Assembly: GCA_018287875.1 (NCBI GenBank)
Contig: JAGVVL010000002.1
Location: forward strand, 3,596,001 to 3,660,000
Origin: Nigrospora sphaerica
Lineage: Eukaryota; Ascomycota; Sordariomycetes; Amphisphaeriales; Apiosporaceae
DNA: 64,000 bases
Reading direction: 5' to 3'
The position numbers and the translations under genes are program-made. Within the stretch, counting starts at the first letter, position 1. The number at the start of each line of letters is the position of its first letter. Positions 24,361-34,898 of the stretch are shown here, one piece after another. Below the pieces are notes generated by a model. It had not been told where the DNA came from. It saw only the letters and a program-made list of their open reading frames with translations, and did no database searches.

Positions 24361-26622
24361 ATGATGGAGTCGACCGCTGTGCAGCCCACCCCTGGCGATG
24401 CATTCAGCTATCTTTCTCCTATCGGTCAGTCTGCTTTCCCTCCTATATGGCTCTGCCCGTCCCAGTAGGGCGAGCCCCCGTCCATCCGTGCCCAACCATT
24501 TGGACCCGTGCTTCGGCGCCCAGCTGCTGTTGGCTCTTCCCCCCTCTTCCTCTCCTGCAGCACCGTAGATGGGGAACAGATTCCATGCGACACGGCGGAT
24601 GCAGCTGTTGCCTACGCGGTCCACTCCCCATCCGCTTGCGCGCTCCTACTCTCGCTCTCACAGACGCTGGCCGCATGCGCATGGGCGTGTCCGCACTCAG
24701 ACCGGCGCGGCCCAGCCATCCGGGCCTTCTCATACGCCGCCGCCCTGGGCTCCTTGCCCACGTCTGCCCTCACGATGTCTTATGTCACACGCCAGCGCGT
24801 GCCCCCGATCCTACCGCCATCCCGCGCTGCCGCCGCTCCAGTGTGCCCGGCGAGAGGGAAGGAGGCGCACATGACCTTCCGCAGCCGCCTTCCGGTCTGC
24901 CCTTTGGGGCTAGACGAGTGTTCTCTCTCACCTCGCAGCTCTAATGGCCATGCGGCATCATTCAGCATATGCGACCATGTCATTTGATCGTGCCAGATGA
25001 CGTCGAGGAGGCTGGGGCCTGATCAAGTGGACGCTCGCCTCTTGACGATGACTTCGTTGGGCGCTGGCCGGCCCGTATGCGTATCCGCGGCCCAAGTGCG
25101 CACGAAGGCGCCAACCAGACCGCGACTACGTAGTACTGACCACAACGGCTGCAGGCTACCAGGACTCGTCTAGTTGCGGTTACTGCCGCGGCACCGAGCG
25201 AGAGCAGACGCAAAAAAGTGTGTAATGAATTCGCCCCGTTCCTTCCTTGGGACGGCATGGTCCGCCTTTGGGCCCTGTGGAAAAAAAAAAGTCCCGGCGT
25301 CGATCATGTCCGGGGCGTGTCCGCAAGGCCCATTGCCCAGTCCCTGCCCCGTATGCTTGATGGCCCACGGGTTCTGATGCCGTCTGCACGCAGGATACTC
25401 GTACTATGTGCGGTCCAGCTCCATGAGCACCGGGTACTACCAGTCGTTGCTGGACCGCTGCTGGCGCCGTTCCGGCACGCTTCTGTATCGGCCGAACCCG
25501 CGAGAGACGTGCTGTCCTCACTACACGTTGCGCCTGGACGCGAGTCAGTTTCGGGCGACCAAGGATCAGCGTCAAGCCATCAACCGCCTGAACAAGTATG
25601 TGATGGGCGATGAGTACGCCAAAGAGGCGGCACGCTTGCACCCCAGGTCGCGCGAGCAAAGCAAGAAACGCGATGTCGAATTCGACCTGTTGGGGCGAAT
25701 CCACGAGGCCGAGGACCAGAATCTGAATCGCCCGCCCCAGCCGGCGCATTCTTTTGTTGTCACGCTGGAGCCCGACGTGTTCACCGAGGAAAAATACGCC
25801 GTTTTCGAGAACTACCAGCGGGTAGTTCACCATGAGACGGACGATTCCATCTCCAAGAAGGGCTTCGAGCGGTTCCTCTGCTCTTCGCCGCTGAAACGTG
25901 GCACCGTCAAGTCTCCCGACGGCAAGGAGCGGCAGGTCGGAAGTTTTCACCAGTGCTACCGGCTCGACGGTAGGCTGGTGGCCGTCGGCGTTCTCGACCT
26001 TCTGCCCCACTGCGTCAGCGCTGTGTACATGTTCTACCACGAGTCGATACACAAGTGGCAGCCGGGCAAGCTGAGTGCGTTGAGGGAAATCGCCCTGGCC
26101 GCCGAACAGGGGTACCAATACTGGTACTCAGGGTACTATATTCACACGTGCCCCAAGATGAAGTACAAGATGGACTACTCGCCGCAGTACCTCCTCGACC
26201 CCGCCACCTTTGCCTGGATCCAGGTCGACAAGGACCTCTTGGCCTCATTCGACAGCCACGGCTACCTGGATCTTTCGGGGCCCCAAGGTGCTGCCGGCTC
26301 GGATCGGCGGGCCGAGGAAGAAGCAGCCCGCGAACAAGCCGAGACGCACGATGACAAGCACAACGAAGACGAGGTCATTGAGGTATCGCTGTTTGAGTCT
26401 AACATGCCGGGCATCCCCACACTGGAGCAAATGCAGTCGGTGGATCTGGACCACATCCCTCTCCGCCTCAACCGAGGCTTCTGCTTTGCCGGCGGCCTCT
26501 TTGATTGGTCCGGTGACAGTATTGGAGACAAGAAATCGCCCAAGTCGGCCATTGCAGAAATGGTTGCCGCCATCGGCCCAGACCTGCTCCCGCAGACGTG
26601 CTTGGACTTCCGGAGGGACTAG
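24361..26622 (+). CDS. ATE1: Arginyl-tRNA-protein transferase
   Basis: Exons 24361-24424, 25155-25217 and 25394-26622 give 451 residues. The protein attaches Arg from Arg-tRNA to N-terminal Asp, Glu or oxidised Cys, creating an N-degron for the ubiquitin system. The N-terminal domain shows SPIGYQDSSSCGYCRG (Cys29, Cys32) and RETCCPHYTLRL (Cys82, Cys83), the four Cys conserved in ATE1 and reported to bind an Fe-S cluster or haem. The C-terminal GNAT-like domain includes GSFHQCYRLDG, AVGVLDLLP, SVYMFYHES-type and YYIHTCPKMKYK motifs. No ATG lies upstream in the exon-1 frame. The first intron is 730 nt, far longer than its neighbours; exon 1 is placed from motif continuity and splice consensus and is the least certain part. 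Confidence 0.9.
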
Positions 26623-27823
26623 ACGGTAGCCCGCAGGGACGCTCTCGATGCTGGATTGGCACATGCTGGCAGTCCATGTGGCAGCAGATAATACGCCTCT
26701 TCAGTGGAAGCCAAGGTGTACCCGTGTTGCTAGCGTCCTAGATGATGAATGAATGAACGAATGAGCCTATATAACCCGAGTGGCAAGCCTAGTACGCCCT
26801 GCTTGAATTTATTATGACCAGGCGCCCGAGGCGAAGAGCGCGCCAACTCTCCCTAAGCCTCAGAGGTCATCGTATTGGCCAGCCTGCACTGGGGTTGTTG
26901 ATCAGGCGTTCCAGGGGGTTCCCGTGGCTGCCACTCTCGGGCACGGCGCATCGGTACTTGATCCACAGGGCGAGCTGTTTCAGCAACGAGGCCGCCGTTT
27001 GTGTTTATTTGCGATCAATTTCGAGATTTTTTTTTCATCGACAGAAGGGTTTCAAGGGACCGCTTGAGGAGATAGAGGCCAGGTGAAGTGAGGCCGGAAG
27101 TGTACCAACGCCGAGTACCACGGTATATGTATCACCAAGGGCATCATGACTTACGATGAGTCCTGGAAAAAACCCATTGGCACCGTAGCGTGTACTCCAA
27201 CTACCGCATGAGAAACGGGTACGCGTCGGAAGGCGGACAAGGTGTTGTGCTTTAGGACTAGGCGACTGGTAAGTAAAGGAGGCACACGCGCACATGCCTG
27301 AGCAACTTCAATATGTTGCGAGAGCAACCCCACATTCAGCTTCTGGGGCCGGAGCTGGAGCTGGAGCTGGAGCTGGAGCTGGAGCTGGAGCTGGAGCTGG
27401 AGCTGGAGGGGCTTTTTTTTTTTAGCTTAAGCTTGTCCCCTCCTTTTCCCTGCCGCGACACTCTTTTTCCCATCCCTGCCGCCCATGCCACCCCGCCGCC
27501 AATCAGTGGGCGCCTTCCCGTGAAAATTCCCAACGACCTTCTTTCAGCCTCGCCCGCGTCATTGAGCGCCGCCCACGCGAAAACACCCGCGCAACGCAAA
27601 ACCCACCCCACGAGAAGCCGGCACTTGTGTTCGGCCAAACGGCGTCCAATAGATCGCCGAAGGGTCCCGAATCGCATACCCTGTGAAGGCAACGCCCCGA
27701 AAAACCGGCGGCCAGCCGTGGGAGGGTGGATTGCTTGGTCCAAGAAGCCGGGAAAAATAAAAATAAAATAATCGGAGACTACCCCCGTTCGTTGCTAGCA
27801 CGCGCCCGCAACCGCCGCCCGCC
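26623..27823. other. Intergenic region with GGAGCT repeat
   Basis: This lies between ATE1 and RRP42, both on the plus strand. It holds the ATE1 3' UTR and RRP42 promoter. Apart from the hexamer repeat at 27351-27409, a poly-T run follows and I see no gene. Confidence 0.5.
27351..27409. repeat. (GGAGCT)n hexamer microsatellite
   Basis: Nearly ten uninterrupted copies of GGAGCT, ending in a poly-T tract, about 415 bp upstream of the RRP42 start. Its position suggests a promoter microsatellite. Confidence 0.9.
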
Positions 27824-29090
27824 ATGTCGGCTTCGCACTCGCTCCTCCTCTCGCCCGCCGAGCTCGCCTACCTCCACCACACGCTCAGCCTGTCGCCGCG
27901 GCCGATCCGGCCCGACGGCCGGTCGGCGACGCAGTTTCGCCCGCTGACGGCCGAGACGGGCATCCTGCCGGGCACCCACGGCAGCGCGCGCGTGTGCTTC
28001 GCCGACGGCACCGAGGCCGTCGTGGGCGTCAAGGCCGAGGTCGAGCGGACCCGCGCCGCCCCCTACGCCGACCGCGGCCCCGTGGCCGGCCGCCCAGCCG
28101 AGGCGGCGGACCCCGCGAACGACGACGACGGGGCCGCCGGCGCCGTCGCCGGCTCGCCCGACTGGGTCGAGCTGACAGTCGAGATCCCCGGCCTGCGGGA
28201 CGACGACTCGGGCACCGTGTTCCTCAGCGCCATGTTGCGCGAGGCGCTGCTGGCCGACGGCGCACTCACCAAGAAGCTCTTCATCAACCGGCGCTTCCAC
28301 TGGAAGCTGTATGTCGACGTGAGTTTTTGTTTTCCCCTTGGCCCCCCCTCCCACTCTCTCTCCTCGTGACCCCCAATGGCCCCCACCTAACCCGCACGCG
28401 CACGGCTAGATCGTCCTCATCTCCCCGCCGCTCGCGTACCCGCTGCCCCTTCTCAGCCTGACGACGCACCTTGCCCTGCTGGCGACGCGGCTGCCGCGGC
28501 TGCGGTCCGAGGCCGACGAGGACCCCATGTTCGACGACGACTGGGCCGCCGCCACGCCACTGTACAGCGCGCCCCCGCGCGGCAAGCGCCACACCCACCG
28601 TGGCGCCCGCCCGCCCATCACGCTCCTCGTCATGGCCGTGGGCGACAACATCATTTTCGACCCGACCAAGGAGGAGCTGGCCGTGGCAGACAGCGCGCTG
28701 GCCGTTTCGGTGGCCGAGGGCCCCTCGCCGCGGGACCTGGCCGGCGACGACGACGGAGAAGGCGCCATGGACGTGGACAAGGATGAGCAGACGCCCGGCC
28801 GGAACCTGAAAGTGCTGGCCGTGCGCACCATTGACCCGCCCTCACGGCTGACGGCGCCCGGCGTGCCCAACGAGGTCAACGCCGCCGCCTGGGGCACCCC
28901 CACGGCCGCCACCGCCTCCAAGAACCCCGATGCGCGCGTCTCGGAGACGGAGAACGTCGCCGGCGTGTGGAAGGCCCCGCGCGGGGGCGCCAAATTTGGC
29001 ATGCTCGCGGCCATGGTGGCCAAGGTATTAGAAAAGGGCGGCGTCGCCAACGAAGTGCTCGACGGCCTCGAGGGAGTGGAGTTGGGATAG
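27824..29090 (+). CDS. RRP42: Exosome complex component Rrp42 (RNase PH fold)
   Basis: Exons 27824-28318 and 28410-29090 give 391 residues. The N-terminus RPIRPDGRSATQFRPL and GSARVCFADGTEAVVGVKAEV are characteristic of the RNase PH-like exosome ring subunits, and KKLFINRRFHWKLYVDIVLIS is typical of Rrp42. The protein is one of six structural ring subunits of the 3'-5' RNA exosome, in nucleus and cytoplasm, and is non-catalytic in fungi. Sequence expansions relative to yeast include an acidic/Ala-Gly insert near residues 75-105, an acidic segment near residue 275 and a Thr/Ala-rich stretch in the C-terminal third. The intron begins GTGAGT and ends CTAG. Confidence 0.88.
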
Positions 29091-29287
29091 ATAGAAATTG
29101 TATGACATGATACCATTGCCTCGGCGAGCGGCATTAACGCGCCTTACTTGCTTTTACACGGGGCTCCCGTGGCTCTCAGAACCGCCCGGCCCCATCCATG
29201 TATTCATCGTTCCATGGTCGAGTCCCTGCACTCCTTGGGCTCGTCCAGTACACCAGTGATACCGCCCCGGAGATGATATCCTCTCCT

Positions 29288-30321
29288 TCAGAAGATCCCC
29301 AGGAACTTCTTCCGCTTGCCATCGGCCTGCAGTCCCAGGTCGGGCGCGGGCGCCTCAGCGGCGCTGGCGACGGCCACGGGTAACGGCGCGGCGGCGGCGG
29401 CGGCGGCGGCCTCCTGCTCAGCCTGCGCGGGGGCTTTCGGCGGAGCGGTTGCCCCCGTCCACTCGTCGATGCCTTGGCTGGCCGACAGGCCGTGGGCCTT
29501 GCGGTACTCGTTGCGCTTGGCGACGTCGTCGACGCGACGCTTGCGCTTCTCCGCCGTCACGGCCGACTCGTGCTCCTCATGCAGCTTGAGCACCTCGACG
29601 CACGTGCGCACGTAGTTGAGGGGCTGCTTGGGAAACTCGGAAATCGGGGGAATCAGGTCGGCGAAGGGCGATGTGGCGTTAAACTTGGCGACGAAGGTGT
29701 ACACGGCCAGCGTGGTCAAGGTGCCCTGTGAGTTATTGTGTCACTTAGCTTCTGCCCCGCGAAACGTCCCGGCCGAAGAGAGAGGATGATGTTCTGTGTG
29801 TATGTACGCACCAGGGTGATGAACATGTGGATCTGGCGGTTGTTGATGAACCAGTGCGACCACGTATTCGGAGGGGGCGGCAGGCCGGGGTAGTCCTTCG
29901 TCCTCTGCGTCTGGATCTCGTCATGGGTCAAAGGGCCGCCGTAGTGCTTGGGGGTCGCGCGCGGGAGGCGGGAGCCGTGGGACGGGGGGTTGAATCGCTC
30001 CGGCTTCTCGAGCACAATGGGCTTGGAGGGGTCTGCTGGGGCGGTCGCCCTGGGCGCGGACGCGGGCGTCTTGGGCGTGGCCGTCTGCCCGGGCGTCGCG
30101 GGCTTCCAGGCGAGCGGCGGCGGTGGTTTCGTCGGAGCCGTCTGGGGTGGAGTCACCTTGGCCGGGGCGGCGGTCGCCTTCTTGGAGGCATAGCGCACGA
30201 GCACCTGGCCTACGTCGGCATGGAGGGGCCTCGCGAACGGCCCGGCGCGGGCGGAGCTCCGCCACATCGAGCCATACTGCGGCAGCAGAAAGCGCGGGAT
30301 GTACGTCGTCGTCGGGGCCAT
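29288..30321 (-). CDS. Uncharacterised fungal mitochondrial-type membrane protein
   Basis: Two exons (30321-29812, 29725-29288) give 315 residues. The N-terminus (MAPTTTYIPRFLLPQYGSMWRSSARAGPF) has no acidic residues and several Arg, as in a mitochondrial presequence. A Pro/Ala/Thr-rich disordered segment covers ~60-130. The conserved-looking core reads YPGLPPPPNTWSHWFINNR, then a single hydrophobic helix (MFITLGTLTTLAVYTF) that spans the exon junction. The C-terminal half is charged and helical with KRKRRVDDVAKRNEYRKAHGL, an Ala run and a basic end. I recall similar unnamed proteins in filamentous fungi but cannot assign a function. An inner-membrane location is inference. The intron is 86 nt. 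Confidence 0.78.
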
Positions 30322-31869
30322 GGCGAGGGCGCGGAGGATGCGGGAGGCCGGCGGCTTCAATGGATCTCTCAGATGGGGGTCGGGTGCGTGTGTTACAGTC
30401 GCGCGAGCCCGTCGTCGTGGTGGGCGTGAGTCATTCCCCGCAAGCCGTGGTGGTGAAGGCAGAGCTCATCCTGGGGGAGACAGGCGACGATTGGCCCGAT
30501 GCGGGTTTCTCCAAATTTGCTGGTGCTCGCGCGCCTGCGCTTGTGGTTGACGTTTGCCGGGGCCGACCTGACCGGGTTTCCAGAACGCGTCGCGGTGGGC
30601 GTCAAAAAAAATGGAGGGGTGAATGAATGGGTCTCGCTCCTGGAGAGGTACGTACTCCGTACTTTTCGTACCACCTCTACACTGGAATGTTCGGCCAGCA
30701 GGACAGGGGAAAGTTCGCGGCTCGGGCTGCCGGGTCTCCAAGCCGACGGACCAGATTAGCGACCAAGCCCGACTACGGCCTTTTACGTATTAGGTACGGA
30801 CCAACTGAGGTCGTGTCTGTTCACAAACACCCATGCCAGCGATGCATTGTTGCAGCCAGTCCATGAGTGGACGGAACGGATGCGGGACACTATCATCGCC
30901 CGTGTCCACTTTGTCGCGATGTCGACGGGGCGATCCCCGTAATTCGTAGCCCGGTTTCTCCAGAGCGACCAATGACATGGGGGACAATGCAAACTCGATC
31001 GGTGATGATGGGGAAATGGCCTTGGATGGCCACGCAGTTGGTCGGGCGACGCTACAGAAGAGGGAACGGGCGCTGCGAAATGCTGTATTGTATTCGTACC
31101 ATCGTAGGGTTTTGCCGTCCCCAACGGTTTGGCGTTTTCCCCGAGGGCAGTGTGAATGGCAGGAGGTACTTTGTATAGGAGCTGAAAACTCTCTTTAGGT
31201 CGGCAGGCAAGTAATGTAGCCGCAGGACGGGCAGATCTGGTGGCCTCTGGCTTGGCCAGGGATGAGGCTAGTTGTCTCTCGCGACGGAAACTGAGGGTGG
31301 CCACCAACAGAGACAAGCGGTTCTGGTCTCTCCCCCGTGTTGCCGTCCGTTGCTACCAGCCAGCTCGGCGTTTTCGGTACTTTTACGTAGGTCGTGTATG
31401 TGCTTTAGGTGTATAGTCATGTTTCCTGGTCGTGCTTTGGCTCGGTTCGCCTTTGGAAGCTGGCGAGCTTGATGGTGCTAGCCAGCGAACAAAAATAAAG
31501 AGGCTGCCAGCTCTCCCGACCTTTCCCGGCAGAAACGTGCTGAATGACCTTCGTTCGCGCTGTCATTGGCTGCCCTGGCCCCGTCCCGGATCCACCTGAT
31601 CCCAGGGGCGCCACTACTGTGGCTGGAAGCGTCATAGTTTCGACTCGACCTGCGTCCCATGCGACGGGACAGGCCAGCTAAACTTGGCTTGAGGTCTTTC
31701 CAGCAGGGAAAAAATTGCCCAGGCCATAAATCTACCCGCCGTTGTCCTGTCTCACGCCTTCGACTTTTTTCTTCTCCTACCATTCCACTGTCTTCACGCA
31801 ACCTCGCACCTGTCCCTTCCTAGTACCTAATACGTCTTTCGACACTTCACAAACCCCTCAACCGCCACA
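30322..31869. other. Divergent intergenic region (mitochondrial-type protein / cytochrome c)
   Basis: 1.5 kb holding two promoters. A CCAAT box in reverse orientation (ATTGG) occurs near 31564, about 300 bp before cytochrome c, and another CCAAT near 30967. CCAAT/HAP control of cytochrome c genes is known in fungi, but its use here is inference. No gene is supported. Confidence 0.45.
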
Positions 31870-32619
31870 ATGGGTTTCGAGAACGGTATGTACTCAACCT
31901 CTTGCTTTACCCAGCCCGCCCCCTGCCCTGTCCCTGGCCGTCCCGGGCTGTTGGCCTTGTCCCGCTGCTGGCCGGCCATTGGACACTCTCGCTCGCCCTA
32001 GCGCCGGCGCTGCCGTCTTCCCGAGGCGACTACGTTGCTCGCGATCCGTGATTTTCGGTGTGCCGGCGCTGTGACTCGGCCGGCGCTCTGGGATGACGGG
32101 TCCAGGACGCTGCGCGATTTCCCGCGAGACATGAGACCTTCCCCGGAGACATGCGCCCCGATGCCGCCCCATACCCGCCGTGTCGCCTCCGAGCCGTCTA
32201 TCATGATTGCTGACGGTGAACCCCACCATCAGGTGACTCCAAGAAGGGTGCCAACCTCTTCAAGACGCGCTGCGCCCAGTGCCACACCCTGAAAGAGGGT
32301 GAGGGCAACAAGGTCGGCCCGGCCCTGCACGGCCTCTTTGGCCGCAAGTCGGGCCAGGTCGAGGGCTTCTCCTACACCGACGCCAACAAGCAGAAGGGCG
32401 TCACCTGGGACGAGAACTCGCTCTTCGACTACCTCGAGAACCCCAAGAAGTACATCCCCGGCACCAAGATGGCCTTCGGCGGCCTCAAGAAGGCCAAGGA
32501 CCGGAACGACCTCATCACGTACGTCGCGCGCCCTCCCGCACCCTGCCCCTTCCCCTCTCCGTCGCTTGCTCGTTTACTGACGCTCCCGGCAAAGCTTCCT
32601 CAAGGAGTCCACCGCATAA
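31870..32619 (+). CDS. CYC1: Cytochrome c
   Basis: Exons 31870-31885, 32233-32518 and 32595-32619 give 108 residues, the usual length in filamentous ascomycetes. The protein carries electrons from complex III to complex IV in the mitochondrial intermembrane space. Haem attachment is the CAQCH motif (Cys19, Cys22, His23 as axial ligand). The second axial ligand is Met85 in GTKMAFGG. The Lys-rich surface ([20 protein letters not shown]) fits binding to its partners. Exon 1 codes for only five residues plus one base and is followed by a 347-nt intron, while the last exon codes for FLKESTA. There is no presequence, as expected for cytochrome c. The family identity is essentially certain; the symbol follows yeast usage. 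Confidence 0.97.
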
Positions 32620-33046
32620 GCGACGACGCGCCCTGCAAACCCATCTTCTCACGTGTAACGATATGATCTGCATAGACGGATTCGGCCAACTGTGTATTAT
32701 AGAATAGACCGTCTTGGCGCCCACCCCCCTTTGGTGTCGCCGTGCATTAAGCTATATTATTACGACATCTCCCCTTCTTGCGACACCTGGTCGGCCGTTT
32801 CTGCTGGGAGTTCAAGGCTTCGTCCTGGGAAAGAAGTATTGGATCTGAAACCTTGCGTGAGTAGCAATTGGATCCTACTGCCAACCGCTGTGCCGGAACC
32901 TTTTTCCACGCGTCTTTTTTCCCCGGAAGGCTGTTCTTTTCCGCCTTCCCTGATGCGATTCGACACTGCCCGAAAGGATGTCAGCAGCACCGGCTGCCGC
33001 CGCTTAAGCTTTTAATCGCCACCCAGTGGTTTTCCGGCGTCTGCCC

Positions 33047-33113
33047 CTTACCGCCGCAGCCCTGACTCGTACCGGCATCTGTCTCTTACCGCCGCGGGCC
33101 TGACTCGTACGGG
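33047..33113. repeat. Imperfect tandem duplication, period 38 bp
   Basis: Two 29-bp copies beginning CTTACCGCCGC and containing CTGACTCGTAC, with about three mismatches. A local duplication with no known function. Confidence 0.75.
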
Positions 33114-33245
33114 CTCCTTATTATGCTTCTCACGTCGTCAAGTGTCAATCAAGTTGGCTCAAATTTTAGGTGCACGTGAACTGTACTAGAAGCATTGTGG
33201 CGCTACTGAGCCCCTGTCCAGTCTCCTGTCGGCTTTCGGATCCCA

Positions 33246-34467
33246 CTAACGCTCCGTCAGTACCAGCTCCCGGCGGGAAGACTTTAGCCCAACGCTTCGG
33301 CTTTGAACCCTACAGTCGTGACGTACAGCGCTTTCGATGAGCAACCGAGACAAGCCCAGGAATGGGAATGCTGAGGCTCTGTCTGTGGAACGACGATACC
33401 TAGGAATAGTGACCGTGGTACTCGTACTTTGGCCGTGAGGCCACCGAAATGGCCCAAGAGATACCAGGTGTCCCAAGTGCCCGGGGACCAGGAACCGTCG
33501 GGCAAGGTCATAGAGCCTCCGTATTCCGGGATGACGTCGACCTCTTTCTCTTTGGTGGAGACATTGATGGTGTCGACGCAATGCGGTAGCATCACCTTGT
33601 TGTCCTTGTAGTTGTAAACCACAATGTTCTCGCGCTTGGCTAGATGCGTGTTTGAACTTTTGCATCTTCTCCTTATACGCTTCAGGTACATCCGCGGATG
33701 GTCCATATAATCACAGTATCAGAGCATGACCGTGTCGTCTGTTTCGCAAAGGCCGCTGAAGGGTTGGGATCCGGCGCCGCGGAACTTGAAGCACATTTCG
33801 GCGCGTGCCTCCACCACGGCCTGCTGCGCCGTGTTGCTCCGCCTCTCCTCGCTTTGAGTGGCACGCTTCGGGATTTCGGCCACGGTTGTCGGCCGCGTCG
33901 ACGCCGGCGGCACGCCTTGTGGGCGGAAGCGCGGTGGTCCAGAAGCTTGGCCTGGAATTCCTCTTTGGTCGGGTTTTAGAGGATGCGAGGTTCGGGAAGG
34001 CCGGGTCCACCGTGCCGCCGCCGCGGGTCGCGGCCGAGATGGGTGGACCGCACGCCAAAAAAAAAACCTAACAAGAGGTAATCCGGCACCGTTGCGACGG
34101 GATGGCGTTTCGGTGAGAGAGGTACAGACTCGTCACACGATTGAGCAGTTTGATCCCGTTAAATGGATGGCCGTGGGCTCCAGATGTCGAGCCTCCGCAG
34201 TAGCGGGATAGCTGCCACGAGATGTACGAACGTGTCGTCCAACTTCGCAAGGGTTTCCGAGTCTGGGAGGCAACCAAACTTTCTGCCCAAGCAGGGCGCT
34301 GTTCTTGTCTCTTTTACGTTTATATAGATGTCGAGCAGCCCGACCTCCGTCACTATAAGATAGGTAAGTAGGTGCATCATGTGACGGCGATTTTGAGTTT
34401 CCGGACCACGAGACAGGCTCACCGTCCCTGGGCATTTCCGATGGCTGCAGAACAATGTGACAAGCAT
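33246..34467 (-). pseudogene. Degraded coding locus, family not recognised
   Basis: Reading the minus strand, protein-like stretches follow one another but are broken. A segment at ~34467-34159 contains LAKLDDTFVHLVAAIPLLRR and ends at TAA. At ~33975-33912 EEFQAKLLDHRASAHKA appears in one frame, then continues one frame over as RPTTVAEIPKRATQSEE. This second frame runs to a TGA at 33721-33719 and, in the same frame, resumes with MDHPRMYLKRIRRRCK and NVSTKEKEVDVIPEYGG. One apparent frameshift and one in-frame stop, without good splice sites at those points, suggest a pseudogene. I cannot rule out a multi-intron gene or chance frames, and I do not know the parent family. Confidence 0.4.
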
Positions 34468-34898
34468 GCGTCGATCTACGTCAGGGGTACCCTGGGAGAG
34501 GATTCTATGCGCCGATCATTTCCATTTGAGGACCAGGTGCATAATCCACGACGGACGCCGTTGACGACGCCAGAGGCATGGCATCATACACCATCCACGA
34601 CTTGGGAAGTGCCGCTCGGCCCCGATGCTGCCATCCTCGAGTAAAGCGCTGTCATTCCGAAACAACGCTGTCATCACCGTGGCACAACGGATTGGATGAT
34701 AGACAGTGCAACGTGTGGAGGTTGTGTTGCAGAGAGCTGCTATTAAAGCAACATCTAACGGGCGTAGTATGCTTCCATGAATTAGTCTACTGGAGCAAAC
34801 AGCTATTCTTGTCCCATTTCAAGAAACAGAGTAACCCTATAGCTGGAGTAACCATCAACCCTAGCAAGCCTAGTAACCATCAACCGAGTAACTATCAA

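Larger units (their letters stand above)
32620..34898. other. Region between cytochrome c and RIX7, with a decayed locus
   Basis: 2.3 kb without an intact gene. It contains two 29-bp direct repeats (33047-33075 and 33085-33113) and degraded coding sequence on the minus strand (33246-34467), listed separately. Confidence 0.5.

Noticed and set aside
32180..32232. Possible C/D-box snoRNA in the cytochrome c first intron
   Set aside because: A TGATTG and CTGAC pair is present but the C box is imperfect. CTGAC near the acceptor is better explained as the branch site.
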